Shown in pieces: positions 1 through 8,284 of a stretch of DNA of 64,000 bases; the first letter of the stretch is position 1, and every line of letters starts with the position of its first letter. Position numbers and translations under genes: made by a program. This stretch comes from Butyricimonas paravirosa. GTDB lineage: Bacteria; Bacteroidota; Bacteroidia; Bacteroidales; Marinifilaceae. The stretch is taken from NCBI RefSeq assembly GCF_032878955.1, contig NZ_CP043839.1, positions 2,356,001 through 2,420,000 of the forward strand. Reading direction: 5' to 3'. The notes beneath the pieces were generated by a model, which saw only the letters and a list, made by a program, of their open reading frames with translations, was not told the DNA's origin and searched no databases.

Positions 1-1
1 C

Positions 2-1396
2 AACGGATTCGAGAAACAAGCCGGAATTATCGCTTTTATCCTGATCATCGGAGGTGCTTTCTGGATCATGAATAACAGCAAGGCCATCGACGTGGGAATT
101 TTCTCCTTCTTACGCTCCACTCAGAAACTCGAACATATCGGGATTATCCGTAAACTAGGGGTCAATAACATCATTATCACCATGGTCATGCTCCTGTTCA
201 GTTGTTTTGGGGCGATCTTCGGGATGAGCGAGGAGACGCTGGCTTTTGTCATTATTATTGTTCCTCTGGCCATATCCATGGGTTACGATTCTCTCACGGG
301 AGTATGTATGGTCTACGTCGCCGCCCATGTCGGGTTTGCGGGAGCTATTCTGAATCCTTTCACGATCGGTATTGCACAAGGATTATCAGACCTACCGCTA
401 TTCTCCGGGTTTGAATACCGGGTTTTCTGCTGGGCCATCCTTAACGTGATCATGATTGCTTGGGTACTACGCTACGCGGCAAAAGTCAAAAAGAATCCCA
501 AAGCCTCTCTCGTGTATAACTTGGATAGCCATTGGAGACAGGAAAAAGTGGACAACACGCAAGAAATCGAATATAAAAGTTACACTTCTTCTTGGGTGGT
601 TTATCTTTTTATCCTCTCCGGACTTGTACTCTTCTCCTGTTATTTCCCCCGCACGACACTATCCATCGGGGAACATTCCAGTCTAACCACATTTGTTGTT
701 CCGGCATTAACCGTGCTATTTGCCTTGATCGGATATTTTTCTTTACGGAAATCTTTCCACTTTTTTATCTTGACAATCCTAGGTTTCACGATTCTTTTCC
801 TAATCGTGGGAGTGATGGGCTACGGGTGGTATCTGCCCGAAATATCCGGTTTATTCCTTGCCATGGGAATCCTTTCCGGATTCGCAGCCAAGGAAAATGC
901 AGATAGTATTGTCAAACTCTTTATCGCGGGAGTAAAAGATATTCTTTCTGCCGCACTAGTAGTCGGGTTGGCCGGGGGTATCATCATTGTCTTGCAGGAA
1001 GGACATATTATAGACCCGATCCTTCACTCGCTGGCAAGCCTGATGAGTGAGGCAGGACGTGTACTTTCACTAGGAATCATGTACTTGATCCAAACCATGA
1101 TCAACATCATCATTCCATCGGGTTCAGCCAAAGCCGCTCTCACCATGCCGATCATGGCTCCTTTCTCCGACGTGATCGGGCTATCCCGACAAGCCACCGT
1201 GATGGCTTTCCAGTTCGGGGACGGATTCACGAACATGATCACCCCGACTTCCGGCGTGCTGATCGGCGCTTTGGGAATTGCCCGTATTCCTTACGATATT
1301 TGGGTGAAATTCTTCTGGAAATTCATCCTGCTGCTTGTCATTATCGGTTTCGTGTTATTGATTCCCACGGCAACCATGCAGTTGAATGGGTTCTAA
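2..1396 (+). CDS. YfcC-family membrane carrier (DcuC-like), 5' end outside window
   Basis: The reading frame is open from base 2 and runs to TAA at 1394-1396, so only the C-terminal ~465 residues are present. It is a polytopic inner-membrane protein with about ten hydrophobic segments. The glycine-rich stretches and the late motif IIPSGSAKAALTMPIM, followed by QFGDGFTNMITPTSG, are typical of the YfcC/DcuC carrier superfamily, which moves C4-dicarboxylates or basic amino acids. Which substrate applies here cannot be read from sequence. The internal ATG at 68 is not a start because the coding frame continues upstream of it. The stop codon is the first three bases of a long inverted repeat. Confidence 0.85.
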   Translation, partial: NGFEKQAGIIAFILIIGGAFWIMNNSKAIDVGIFSFLRSTQKLEHIGIIRKLGVNNIIITMVMLLFSCFGAIFGMSEETLAFVIIIVPLAISMGYDSLTGVCMVYVAAHVGFAGAILNPFTIGIAQGLSDLPLFSGFEYRVFCWAILNVIMIAWVLRYAAKVKKNPKASLVYNLDSHWRQEKVDNTQEIEYKSYTSSWVVYLFILSGLVLFSCYFPRTTLSIGEHSSLTTFVVPALTVLFALIGYFSLRKSFHFFILTILGFTILFLIVGVMGYGWYLPEISGLFLAMGILSGFAAKENADSIVKLFIAGVKDILSAALVVGLAGGIIIVLQEGHIIDPILHSLASLMSEAGRVLSLGIMYLIQTMINIIIPSGSAKAALTMPIMAPFSDVIGLSRQATVMAFQFGDGFTNMITPTSGVLIGALGIARIPYDIWVKFFWKFILLLVIIGFVLLIPTATMQLNGF

Positions 1397-1567
1397 TGAT
1401 AAAGAGGCTGTCTAAAAAGCTTTATCTAGTATCTACAAACTACCCCCTCCAGCTCCCCCTTACACAGGGGGAGAGTTGACTACCAAGCGGTTTCTCCCCC
1501 TGTGTAAGGGGGAGTTAGTGGGGGTAGTTGTTTAAAATTGGCTTTTTAGACAGCCTCTTTATCATTA
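1394..1567. repeat. Nested palindrome A between convergent genes
   Basis: Bases 1394-1420 and 1541-1567 form a perfect 27-bp inverted repeat. Inside it lies a second imperfect palindrome built of CTCCCCCTTACACAGGGGGAG-type blocks at about 1447-1475 and 1494-1516, flanked by CTACCCCC and GGGGGTAG. Together they can fold into one very long hairpin. It fills the whole gap between the carrier gene and the fucosidase gene, and both stop codons lie inside its arms. It could act as a bidirectional terminator, but its length and its relatives at 22158-22345 and 25940-26057 suggest a dispersed repeat element. Confidence 0.8.
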
Positions 1568-2955
1568 ACTCCAGAAACACATAATGCCCATGCGTAACCA
1601 CAAGCCGGGTTCTTCACGAAAGAAGGCGGTAGTGTCACCAACACCCCATTCCCAACTCGTTTATATGACAAATTCCCTTTATAACCCAACAACGAGATTT
1701 TAGCCCCTTTAGCCGGATTAATACTGTACAACATAATCTGTGAGGGCGGATTCGGTTCATCTTCATCATTTAGATAAATAGCATACACTTTCCCGTTATT
1801 CTTATGTTTCGTGTAACAAATCTTCGCCTCTTTGTAAGGTGCAATTGGCCGAGTCTCGTAGATTGCCTCTCCGTTAACCTTCATCCACGCTCCCATCTCT
1901 TTCATAATTTTGATTCCTTCCGGCGGGATCTCCCCGTTACCATCCACACCCACGTTCAACAGGAAATTTCCTCCCTTACTGACAATGTCCACAAGGTAAT
2001 GCACCAGTTCCCGGGTAGACTTATACTTATCACCCGGCAAATACGACCATTGATTGGCCATCGTCATACACGTTTCCCACGGGTACTCCCACGGCTTTTC
2101 GGGAATCTTCTGTTCCGGGGTACGGTAGTTCTCGTACTTCCCTCCAACCCAGCGATCCACGACAATCAGGCCGGGTTGATACTCCCGAGCCATATCGACA
2201 ATCCGATCCATTTTAATATCCTGTCCCCGATTCTCCGGGGCCACCCATCCCCCGTCCAGCCAGATAATATCTATATTCCCGTAACCAGTCATCAGTTCCT
2301 TCACCTGATTATAAGTAAAGTTGCAGAATTTCTCCCACATCCACGGGTGCTCCTTGATCTTGTAATTCACGTTACGATCCCCATGTTGCCAGCGATCCGA
2401 CCAATAATAAGGGCTATTCCAATCCGGCTTTGAAAAATAGGCCCCGATCATGAAATCTCTTTCCCCGAAGGCCCGAAACAACTCCTTCACGACATCCGCA
2501 TTCGGAGCCGTATGGAAAGGACATTCCTCGGAAGTAATCTTGTAATCCGTTTCCCGGGTATCCCACATACAGAACCCGTCATGGTGTTTCGTGGTAAACA
2601 CGAAATACTTCATTCCGGCCTCTTTTGCCAGATCAGCCCAGTATTCCGGGTTAAACTTCACCGGGTTAAACGTCTTCTTTAATCCCACGTAATTCCAGTA
2701 ATACTCGTCATAAGAAATCGTCGTGTCCCGTTGAATCCAATCCACGTCTTCCGAACAAATCGTCCACGACTCGCAATACCCTTTCTGGCTATAAGGTCCC
2801 CAATGCACGAAAAAACCAAACTTCAAATCCTGCCACTGTTCTAATTTCGCTTGTACCGCCGGGTCCTGTTCCCGGTAATATTCCATTCCCTCGTACTGGG
2901 CATATAATAATATGCTCCATCCGACAAGAATCACACTCAATAATACTTTCCGCAT
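1546..2955 (-). CDS. Exported alpha-L-fucosidase (GH29)
   Basis: A 469-residue glycoside hydrolase family 29 enzyme that would release L-fucose from host or dietary glycans. An N-terminal signal peptide ends near residue 19 (LLYAQ), so it acts in the periplasm or at the surface. The TIM-barrel shows FGFFVHWGPYS (46-56), KHHDGF (123-128) and DIIWLDGGW; Asp234 in the last is the expected nucleophile. The length is normal for a GH29 core followed by a small beta domain. It stands alone, with no SusCD pair or other glycosidase beside it. Its last residues (NDKEAV) are encoded by an arm of palindrome A, so the natural C-terminus may have been altered by that repeat. Confidence 0.93.
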   Translation of the reverse strand: MRKVLLSVILVGWSILLYAQYEGMEYYREQDPAVQAKLEQWQDLKFGFFVHWGPYSQKGYCESWTICSEDVDWIQRDTTISYDEYYWNYVGLKKTFNPVKFNPEYWADLAKEAGMKYFVFTTKHHDGFCMWDTRETDYKITSEECPFHTAPNADVVKELFRAFGERDFMIGAYFSKPDWNSPYYWSDRWQHGDRNVNYKIKEHPWMWEKFCNFTYNQVKELMTGYGNIDIIWLDGGWVAPENRGQDIKMDRIVDMAREYQPGLIVVDRWVGGKYENYRTPEQKIPEKPWEYPWETCMTMANQWSYLPGDKYKSTRELVHYLVDIVSKGGNFLLNVGVDGNGEIPPEGIKIMKEMGAWMKVNGEAIYETRPIAPYKEAKICYTKHKNNGKVYAIYLNDEDEPNPPSQIMLYSINPAKGAKISLLGYKGNLSYKRVGNGVLVTLPPSFVKNPACGYAWALCVSGVNDKEAV

Positions 2956-2997
2956 GACTATTTTTTTTACAATTCATATATTTTACACAAACATTTG

Positions 2998-3027
2998 CAA
3001 ATATATAAAAAAGAGTCCATGTCTAAA
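2998..3027 (-). promoter_or_regulatory. Probable promoter of the fucosidase gene
   Basis: On the minus strand TATATTTG (3005-2998) matches the Bacteroidetes -7 element TAnnTTTG. A partial TTTA lies 18 bases upstream. It sits 43 bases before the start codon. Confidence 0.4.
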
Positions 3028-3044
3028 GTTCATCATCTTCTCAC

Positions 3045-3086
3045 AATCAAAAAAGGGAATCCAATTTCACTTATCGGATTCCCTTT
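3045..3086 (-). terminator. Rho-independent terminator of uptake locus 1
   Basis: An 11-bp perfect stem (AAAGGGAATCC at 3052-3062 with GGATTCCCTTT at 3076-3086) is followed on the minus strand by a T-rich run. It lies 20 bases past the last gene of the locus and ahead of the fucosidase promoter. Confidence 0.8.
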
Positions 3087-3105
3087 ACATTTTAAAACAC
3101 AAACC

Positions 3106-4206
3106 TTATTTCAATCGTTCAGAGACAAAAGCCTTCAATTTCTCTCCTCTCAGATTTTTAGCTATAATACGATTATTTTCATCCAACACGAAGATCGTCG
3201 GAACAGCATCAATATTGTATTTCTTTATCACGTCGCCCTGCCATCCTTTCAGATCAGAAAGATGTAACCAAGTCAACCCGTCTTTCTTGATTGCCTCCAC
3301 CCACTTATCCTTTTTCTCGTCCAAGGAGACACTGATCACGGACAAACCTTTATCTTTAAATTCAGCATACAGTTTCACCATATTCGGGTTCTCCATCCGA
3401 CACGGCCCACACCAAGATGCCCAGAAATCGATGATCTTCAATTTTCCTTTCACGTCATACAAGGCAACGTCCTCCCCCTCCGGTGTTTGTAGCGTGAAAT
3501 CCGGGGCAATAGCATTTACATCAACCCCTTCCAACGCCTGAATTCGAGCTGCCACTAACTTACCGGGGCCTGTTGCTTTTGCTTTATCCGTCAAACTCGC
3601 GTAACACTCCTTCAAACGACTCAAATCCAGATGTTCCATACCCGCCGTCTGGATATAAGCTGCAAACACGTTATCTTTATTCCTCTCCACGACCTCACCT
3701 AAACGAGATTGCGCATCTGCCATCACTTGATCCAACTTCTTCTGCAATTCACTTGCTGTACGGAAATGTTTCGCCTCGCTTGCCTCCGCCAGTTTTGCCC
3801 GTGCAGCTTTAATTTTCTCGTTTTCTTCGGAAACAATTTTCTGGTATGCTATTAACTCGCTCTGTAATTTTCCTCCTTTAATTACGCTTTTACCAGACTG
3901 GAACAATTCCATCTCGTAAGGAGCATCTGAATCCAAAATAAAAACAAAGCCTCCGCCATACCCTTCCACGTAAATCAATGCCACGCAAGGTTCATTTATT
4001 TCTCCTTCCACCACGAACTTCCCGCCATGAATATCCCCTCGCCCCAACGTATCCACCCGGTCCACCAATTGGGAAATCACTATCATTCTGCCTGACGGCA
4101 TTTCCGGTATTTTCCCGTTAATTGTGAACTTCTTTCCTTCCCCGAAAGATAATCCGGGGAAAAGGAAAAAAGCAATTATAAACAATTGACTAAATAACTT
4201 ATACAT
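3106..4206 (-). CDS. TlpA-type thioredoxin with N-terminal DUF4369 domain
   Basis: A 366-residue exported protein with a signal peptide (cleavage near residue 22), a beta-rich DUF4369-like domain (about 27-115), a charged helical linker (about 120-215) and a C-terminal TlpA/AhpC-TSA thioredoxin domain (about 232-366). The redox motif WCGPC gives Cys266 and Cys269, and the cis-proline loop is seen as AVPTIF. Proteins of this build reduce or isomerise disulfides in the periplasm. It is the last gene of uptake locus 1, two bases after the PKD-like lipoprotein gene, so the two are surely cotranscribed. The physiological substrate is unknown. Confidence 0.9.
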   Translation of the reverse strand: MYKLFSQLFIIAFFLFPGLSFGEGKKFTINGKIPEMPSGRMIVISQLVDRVDTLGRGDIHGGKFVVEGEINEPCVALIYVEGYGGGFVFILDSDAPYEMELFQSGKSVIKGGKLQSELIAYQKIVSEENEKIKAARAKLAEASEAKHFRTASELQKKLDQVMADAQSRLGEVVERNKDNVFAAYIQTAGMEHLDLSRLKECYASLTDKAKATGPGKLVAARIQALEGVDVNAIAPDFTLQTPEGEDVALYDVKGKLKIIDFWASWCGPCRMENPNMVKLYAEFKDKGLSVISVSLDEKKDKWVEAIKKDGLTWLHLSDLKGWQGDVIKKYNIDAVPTIFVLDENNRIIAKNLRGEKLKAFVSERLK

Positions 4207-4208
4207 AT

Positions 4209-5828
4209 CTATTGAATCACTCTCATTACTGTTGTAAAAATCAAATCTTTTATCTCTCCGAAACCGGTAAACGTATGTGAAGTCACGAAATCCCCCGCCT
4301 CGTCCAAAATTACCTCATGCAATTCACCCGCACCTGCCACATTCACGACAATTCCCAAGCAACGGTACGGGGAAGAATTATCCGGAAAACTAGCATCAGT
4401 ATCAGACCTGAACTTCAACTTCGTGATCACGTCACCCGCATCATACAATTCTATCGATTCTTTACTTACGGTATTAAACAAGAACACCTTACTCTCTTTC
4501 GTGTAAAAAAATTGTTCTGCATAAGCGGAAGACGTGGCAAAACAAGTATTCTGGTCAAACCCGAGTTCTCCCAAATTCACTCTCGTCACCTTAATCGGGG
4601 ACTCTTCGGCCCTCATTGATTTTCCCTTATCACTAGCCTCTATATAGAAGATGTAACAGGTATCCGTCATCACGCCAATAGCTGTTGCTCCGGTCTCTTC
4701 GGAACCCGAAGTAACTCCTTGCCCCAACCACAAAATCTCCATCAAATGAGTCGTCCCGTTAACAACTTCCGACAATCCTTCCACCGGGAAATCACTTATC
4801 TCTACCGTGTTTGATTCAACCGCATTTTGCGGGTAACTCCCGTCGGAACTCGTGATGTTGTAACACTGATTTGTAGCAGGATCAAACGACATAAATTTCC
4901 GGTTCGTTTTATCCCAAATCGTGGTAAAACCCGCTTTACTCATATAAATCTTGTCGATCACGTAATTCTGCACGTCGCTTTCAGCCAAACCGGCAAAATA
5001 ATATCCGCTTCCTCCCGAATGATAGAATTTACCGTTATTATCCACGGCAATAGCATACCTGCTCAAAGGATGAGATTCACTATAAACCAAGTTATTCGGG
5101 TTAGCTCCCGGTGCAAATAACGATCTGGAATCTTTCCGGTCTTCCAACACGAAAGGCAACATCAAAGCAACAGAATCCCGCTGAATAACATATAAATTTT
5201 CATACTTATCCCCACCATCCATATGAGTCAGGAAATTCACGTACGACAAAGCCTCCGCTTTTTGGAATCGTTCCCTGTTCCACAAATCCTTATAAGCATC
5301 ATAACTGATGATCGGGCTCGTGGAATCCGGTTCCTCCACGGTCGATAACTTCCTGTTGTTTTCCGGGCCATTCAGGACAAACCACGCATTCACGAACGGC
5401 ACTTTCGTAGTCATGGTAAAATCACGATAATGATCAACACCTGTCCGCTTATCACTCAACCGGAATTTAACATTATACCTAGTTGTTTTCTTTGGAGGAT
5501 AAGCCAGTTCCAGTTCTTTCGTGAACACGCTATCCACAACATTCTCAGAACCATCCTTGTATCCCACCGTCCACAAATACTCCACGTTATCCTCCCCTTC
5601 CACCATACTTTGGGTAAATACCGGAGAGTAGGTCACCTTCAATTCTTCCTGTGCCGGCTGGCGGTACTCGTATCGATACGTATTTCCTTCTTCCACGGTA
5701 ATCGGTGTAGGCATAAACGTAAGCCCATCAATCGTGTTTATATCTTTGTAGTCGTAATTTCCTTTATCATCATAACATCCGACAAGAAACCACGCAACAA
5801 ATCCGACTATAAATATTAATCTTTTCAT
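4209..5828 (-). CDS. PKD-like family surface lipoprotein
   Basis: A 539-residue lipoprotein whose signal peptide ends in LVGC, giving a lipidated Cys18, followed by YDDKGNYDYKDIN, the signature opening of the Bacteroidetes PKD-like (PKD_2) lipoprotein family. The rest is predicted beta-rich, with an Ig/PKD-like N-terminal region (about 35-150) and a larger region that may form a propeller. Such proteins accompany SusCD pairs and are thought to sit on the cell surface and help bind cargo. The gene is 38 bases after the DUF4843 lipoprotein gene and 2 bases before a TlpA gene. No catalytic motif is visible. Confidence 0.85.
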   Translation of the reverse strand: MKRLIFIVGFVAWFLVGCYDDKGNYDYKDINTIDGLTFMPTPITVEEGNTYRYEYRQPAQEELKVTYSPVFTQSMVEGEDNVEYLWTVGYKDGSENVVDSVFTKELELAYPPKKTTRYNVKFRLSDKRTGVDHYRDFTMTTKVPFVNAWFVLNGPENNRKLSTVEEPDSTSPIISYDAYKDLWNRERFQKAEALSYVNFLTHMDGGDKYENLYVIQRDSVALMLPFVLEDRKDSRSLFAPGANPNNLVYSESHPLSRYAIAVDNNGKFYHSGGSGYYFAGLAESDVQNYVIDKIYMSKAGFTTIWDKTNRKFMSFDPATNQCYNITSSDGSYPQNAVESNTVEISDFPVEGLSEVVNGTTHLMEILWLGQGVTSGSEETGATAIGVMTDTCYIFYIEASDKGKSMRAEESPIKVTRVNLGELGFDQNTCFATSSAYAEQFFYTKESKVFLFNTVSKESIELYDAGDVITKLKFRSDTDASFPDNSSPYRCLGIVVNVAGAGELHEVILDEAGDFVTSHTFTGFGEIKDLIFTTVMRVIQ

Positions 5829-5866
5829 TGTTTTTCTATTTTATGAATCATAGAATAATCTTTCTC

Positions 5867-6835
5867 TCATATAACCGGGAATTGTTCGAACGGTAGCGGA
5901 TCATCCGGGTGTTCAGCGTTATATTCGTCATAGGCATCCCGTAAGCGTTGGTTCATTCCAGCCTCATCCTCTATCCACCACCAACCGAAATAGTTATAAT
6001 CATACCCTAAAGCCTCCTGCATAAATTGATTCTTGGCCATAGAATATTCTCCGATTATGTGTTCAAACGTACTCCACCAAGTAGGAGCCGGAGGTTCCGG
6101 GAATGTAAAATCTTTCTCTTCTCCGGGATGTGAAGCATTGTATTCATTCAAAGCCTCTAACAGCGTGGCTATATCAGAACTCCAGTTGGCATACGGATCA
6201 TACAATTTCCCCAAAATGGTTACCATGAATGCATACTTGTCCTCGCTAAACTCCCCGACAACACTCGCATCCCATTGAGACGGCTGTGGATAACGATTAC
6301 TTAATAGCACTTGATATTCATTCTTTTCCGTTGCTCCCAATTCCAATGAAGGATCGGAATTCTCCGTATCTAAAACAATACCAATCGTGTAGTTCACCCT
6401 AGCACCCGGATTCAACACGTACACTTCCACCGTGTCTTTCAATTGTCCGGCACGGAACACGTACGAAGGCTCAAACTCCAAGAAAGTTTTTGCCACTTCA
6501 TCCGTACCTTCCGCCACCACCGCTTTCAACCGAAATTCCCGGTCATAATCCACGGCATGCCCCATCATGGACAAATTCAATTGAATTTTCTTTTTCAGCA
6601 AAGAATCTCCGGTATACCATCTTGACGTGTAATAATATCCCTCACCCGGGACTCCGGAATACCATACCGTATCAATTCTATACTCCTGCATAAAATCAAC
6701 CGTCACTCTCATTTCATTCGTGTCATAATCGAACTGCAAACCATCCCGTTCTATCGAGTAGCCGAGAATCTCCTTTTCCTGACACGCCGCTAAAGAGAAT
6801 AACAAAACACTTATAATAACATATATATTTCTCAT
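5867..6835 (-). CDS. DUF4843-family lipoprotein
   Basis: A 322-residue lipoprotein (signal peptide ending LAAC, Cys18) that resembles the DUF4843 family, which is almost always found directly after SusD in this type of locus. The N-terminal half (about 30-200) looks like two beta domains. The C-terminal part is rich in Trp, Tyr, Asn and acidic residues and contains a repeated motif: EYNASHPGEE...FTFP and EYNAEHPDD...FEQFP. The role is probably surface cargo binding beside SusC/SusD. It follows susD by 24 bases. The function remains unknown. Confidence 0.8.
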   Translation of the reverse strand: MRNIYVIISVLLFSLAACQEKEILGYSIERDGLQFDYDTNEMRVTVDFMQEYRIDTVWYSGVPGEGYYYTSRWYTGDSLLKKKIQLNLSMMGHAVDYDREFRLKAVVAEGTDEVAKTFLEFEPSYVFRAGQLKDTVEVYVLNPGARVNYTIGIVLDTENSDPSLELGATEKNEYQVLLSNRYPQPSQWDASVVGEFSEDKYAFMVTILGKLYDPYANWSSDIATLLEALNEYNASHPGEEKDFTFPEPPAPTWWSTFEHIIGEYSMAKNQFMQEALGYDYNYFGWWWIEDEAGMNQRLRDAYDEYNAEHPDDPLPFEQFPVI

Positions 6836-6859
6836 ATTCTATACTTTGCGTTTAAATGA

Positions 6860-8266
6860 TTACTCAGCCTCACCATACGTTTTTTCGTCATCCGGAACCG
6901 GAAGCACGTAAGCTGAAAAATTCTCCACGGGACAACGGTAGAAGGTTTTCATGTTATGTCTTTTCAAGAAGTAGAAATACTGCCCTTCTGCAAAAAATTC
7001 CTTTTGATACTCCTTGTTCAATTCCTCCAAACGTTGTTCTTCAGTCACACCCGTGCCAACGTCGTATGCCCTGGAAATACCCCTGGCGTTCTTCACCGCG
7101 TTAATATATTGTCCACATTCAGACAAAGCAACCGATTCTGCCAGTATATAGTACATCTCAGCCAAACGGATCAACGGGATTTTCTCTCCATACATTCCGC
7201 TGGCACCTAAATATTTGCGACAAAGAAAAAGATTGGCAGAAGTATGAATAAAGCCATAATTCGAACGATAACGCATATCATTCAACCCGATGCCCGAATT
7301 GGTTTCAAACACGGATGAAATATTGGTTCGAGAAATATAGTACTGCGTGTCGAAAGTCGTGGCATCTTTCCAATAAGCCGCTAACTTTTCTTCCATATTA
7401 TACATGGAAAGTCCGAAAATAGTCTCCCCGTACGAAGACACGTCTTCCCGGTTATCACGTACAAGCCGCAACCCGGAATCATTAATTACCTCCCGGGCAT
7501 AATTCGCTGCCTGCGTCTTATTTCCCATGTACAAATATACGCGGGCCAACATAGCCTTAACGGCATACTTGTTCATACGATGCTTGCGATAACCGATGAA
7601 AGGCTCGTCTGCAACATTCTCATAATTCATCGGATCATTCTTCAACAATTCCTCGGCAGCTTTCAAATCGGCAACAATACGTTTCATCACCTCGTTAGCT
7701 GCCATCAAGGGTGCGCTTTCCGAATTAAATTGCTCCCGGTAAGGAATACATGCTTTTGTCGAATCCTGGGTATAAATAGGTCCCCACAAACGCAACAGGT
7801 CAAAATAATGGAATGCACGTAAGCCAAGAGCCTCCCCTTTCATCAGATCACGATACCCCTCCGTCACGATCACATCCCCGTTTGACTCAAGGTATTGCAG
7901 AAAATTATTGATATTCGCAATCTCGTTATATAACTTCAACCAGATCTCGGCAATCGCATTTTTAGAACTTGTCGTTTCACCATATTTATAGATAGCAGCC
8001 CGTTCCTCATCCGTCACGGTTCCTGCCGCGTAATTGTCATATCGTTGAACCAATTTCTCCACGAAATCAAACGTCATCTGTCTTCCGTATGACTTTTCCA
8101 GCACCATCATGCTATACAATCCGGTCAACGCACTCTTGAACCCGTCCTCTGAAGTAAAGAACTCTTCGGCCTCAATATCCGTTTTCGGATTCACATCAAT
8201 CCAATTCTGACAGGAAGACAAGAACAACGAAACGATGCAAATTGCTGATAATAATAAGTTTTTCAT
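6860..8266 (-). CDS. SusD/RagB nutrient-binding lipoprotein (locus 1)
   Basis: A 468-residue SusD/RagB-family lipoprotein (signal peptide ending FLSSC, Cys19) followed by QNWIDVNPKTDIEAEEFF, a typical N-terminus for the family. The helical TPR-like framework is recognisable, for example GEALGLRAFHYFDLLRLWG (about 147-165) and the late IPLIRLAEMYYILAE segment. SusD forms a lid on the SusC barrel and captures ligand at the cell surface. It starts 18 bases after susC. Family membership does not tell which ligand is bound. Confidence 0.93.
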   Translation of the reverse strand: MKNLLLSAICIVSLFLSSCQNWIDVNPKTDIEAEEFFTSEDGFKSALTGLYSMMVLEKSYGRQMTFDFVEKLVQRYDNYAAGTVTDEERAAIYKYGETTSSKNAIAEIWLKLYNEIANINNFLQYLESNGDVIVTEGYRDLMKGEALGLRAFHYFDLLRLWGPIYTQDSTKACIPYREQFNSESAPLMAANEVMKRIVADLKAAEELLKNDPMNYENVADEPFIGYRKHRMNKYAVKAMLARVYLYMGNKTQAANYAREVINDSGLRLVRDNREDVSSYGETIFGLSMYNMEEKLAAYWKDATTFDTQYYISRTNISSVFETNSGIGLNDMRYRSNYGFIHTSANLFLCRKYLGASGMYGEKIPLIRLAEMYYILAESVALSECGQYINAVKNARGISRAYDVGTGVTEEQRLEELNKEYQKEFFAEGQYFYFLKRHNMKTFYRCPVENFSAYVLPVPDDEKTYGEAE

Positions 8267-8284
8267 CTCGTACTCCTCCTCATT

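Noticed and set aside
1394..1567. Insertion sequence ends or a transposase remnant in palindrome A
   Set aside because: No transposase frame, no target-site duplication and no IS-like internal sequence were seen; the repeat is only palindrome.
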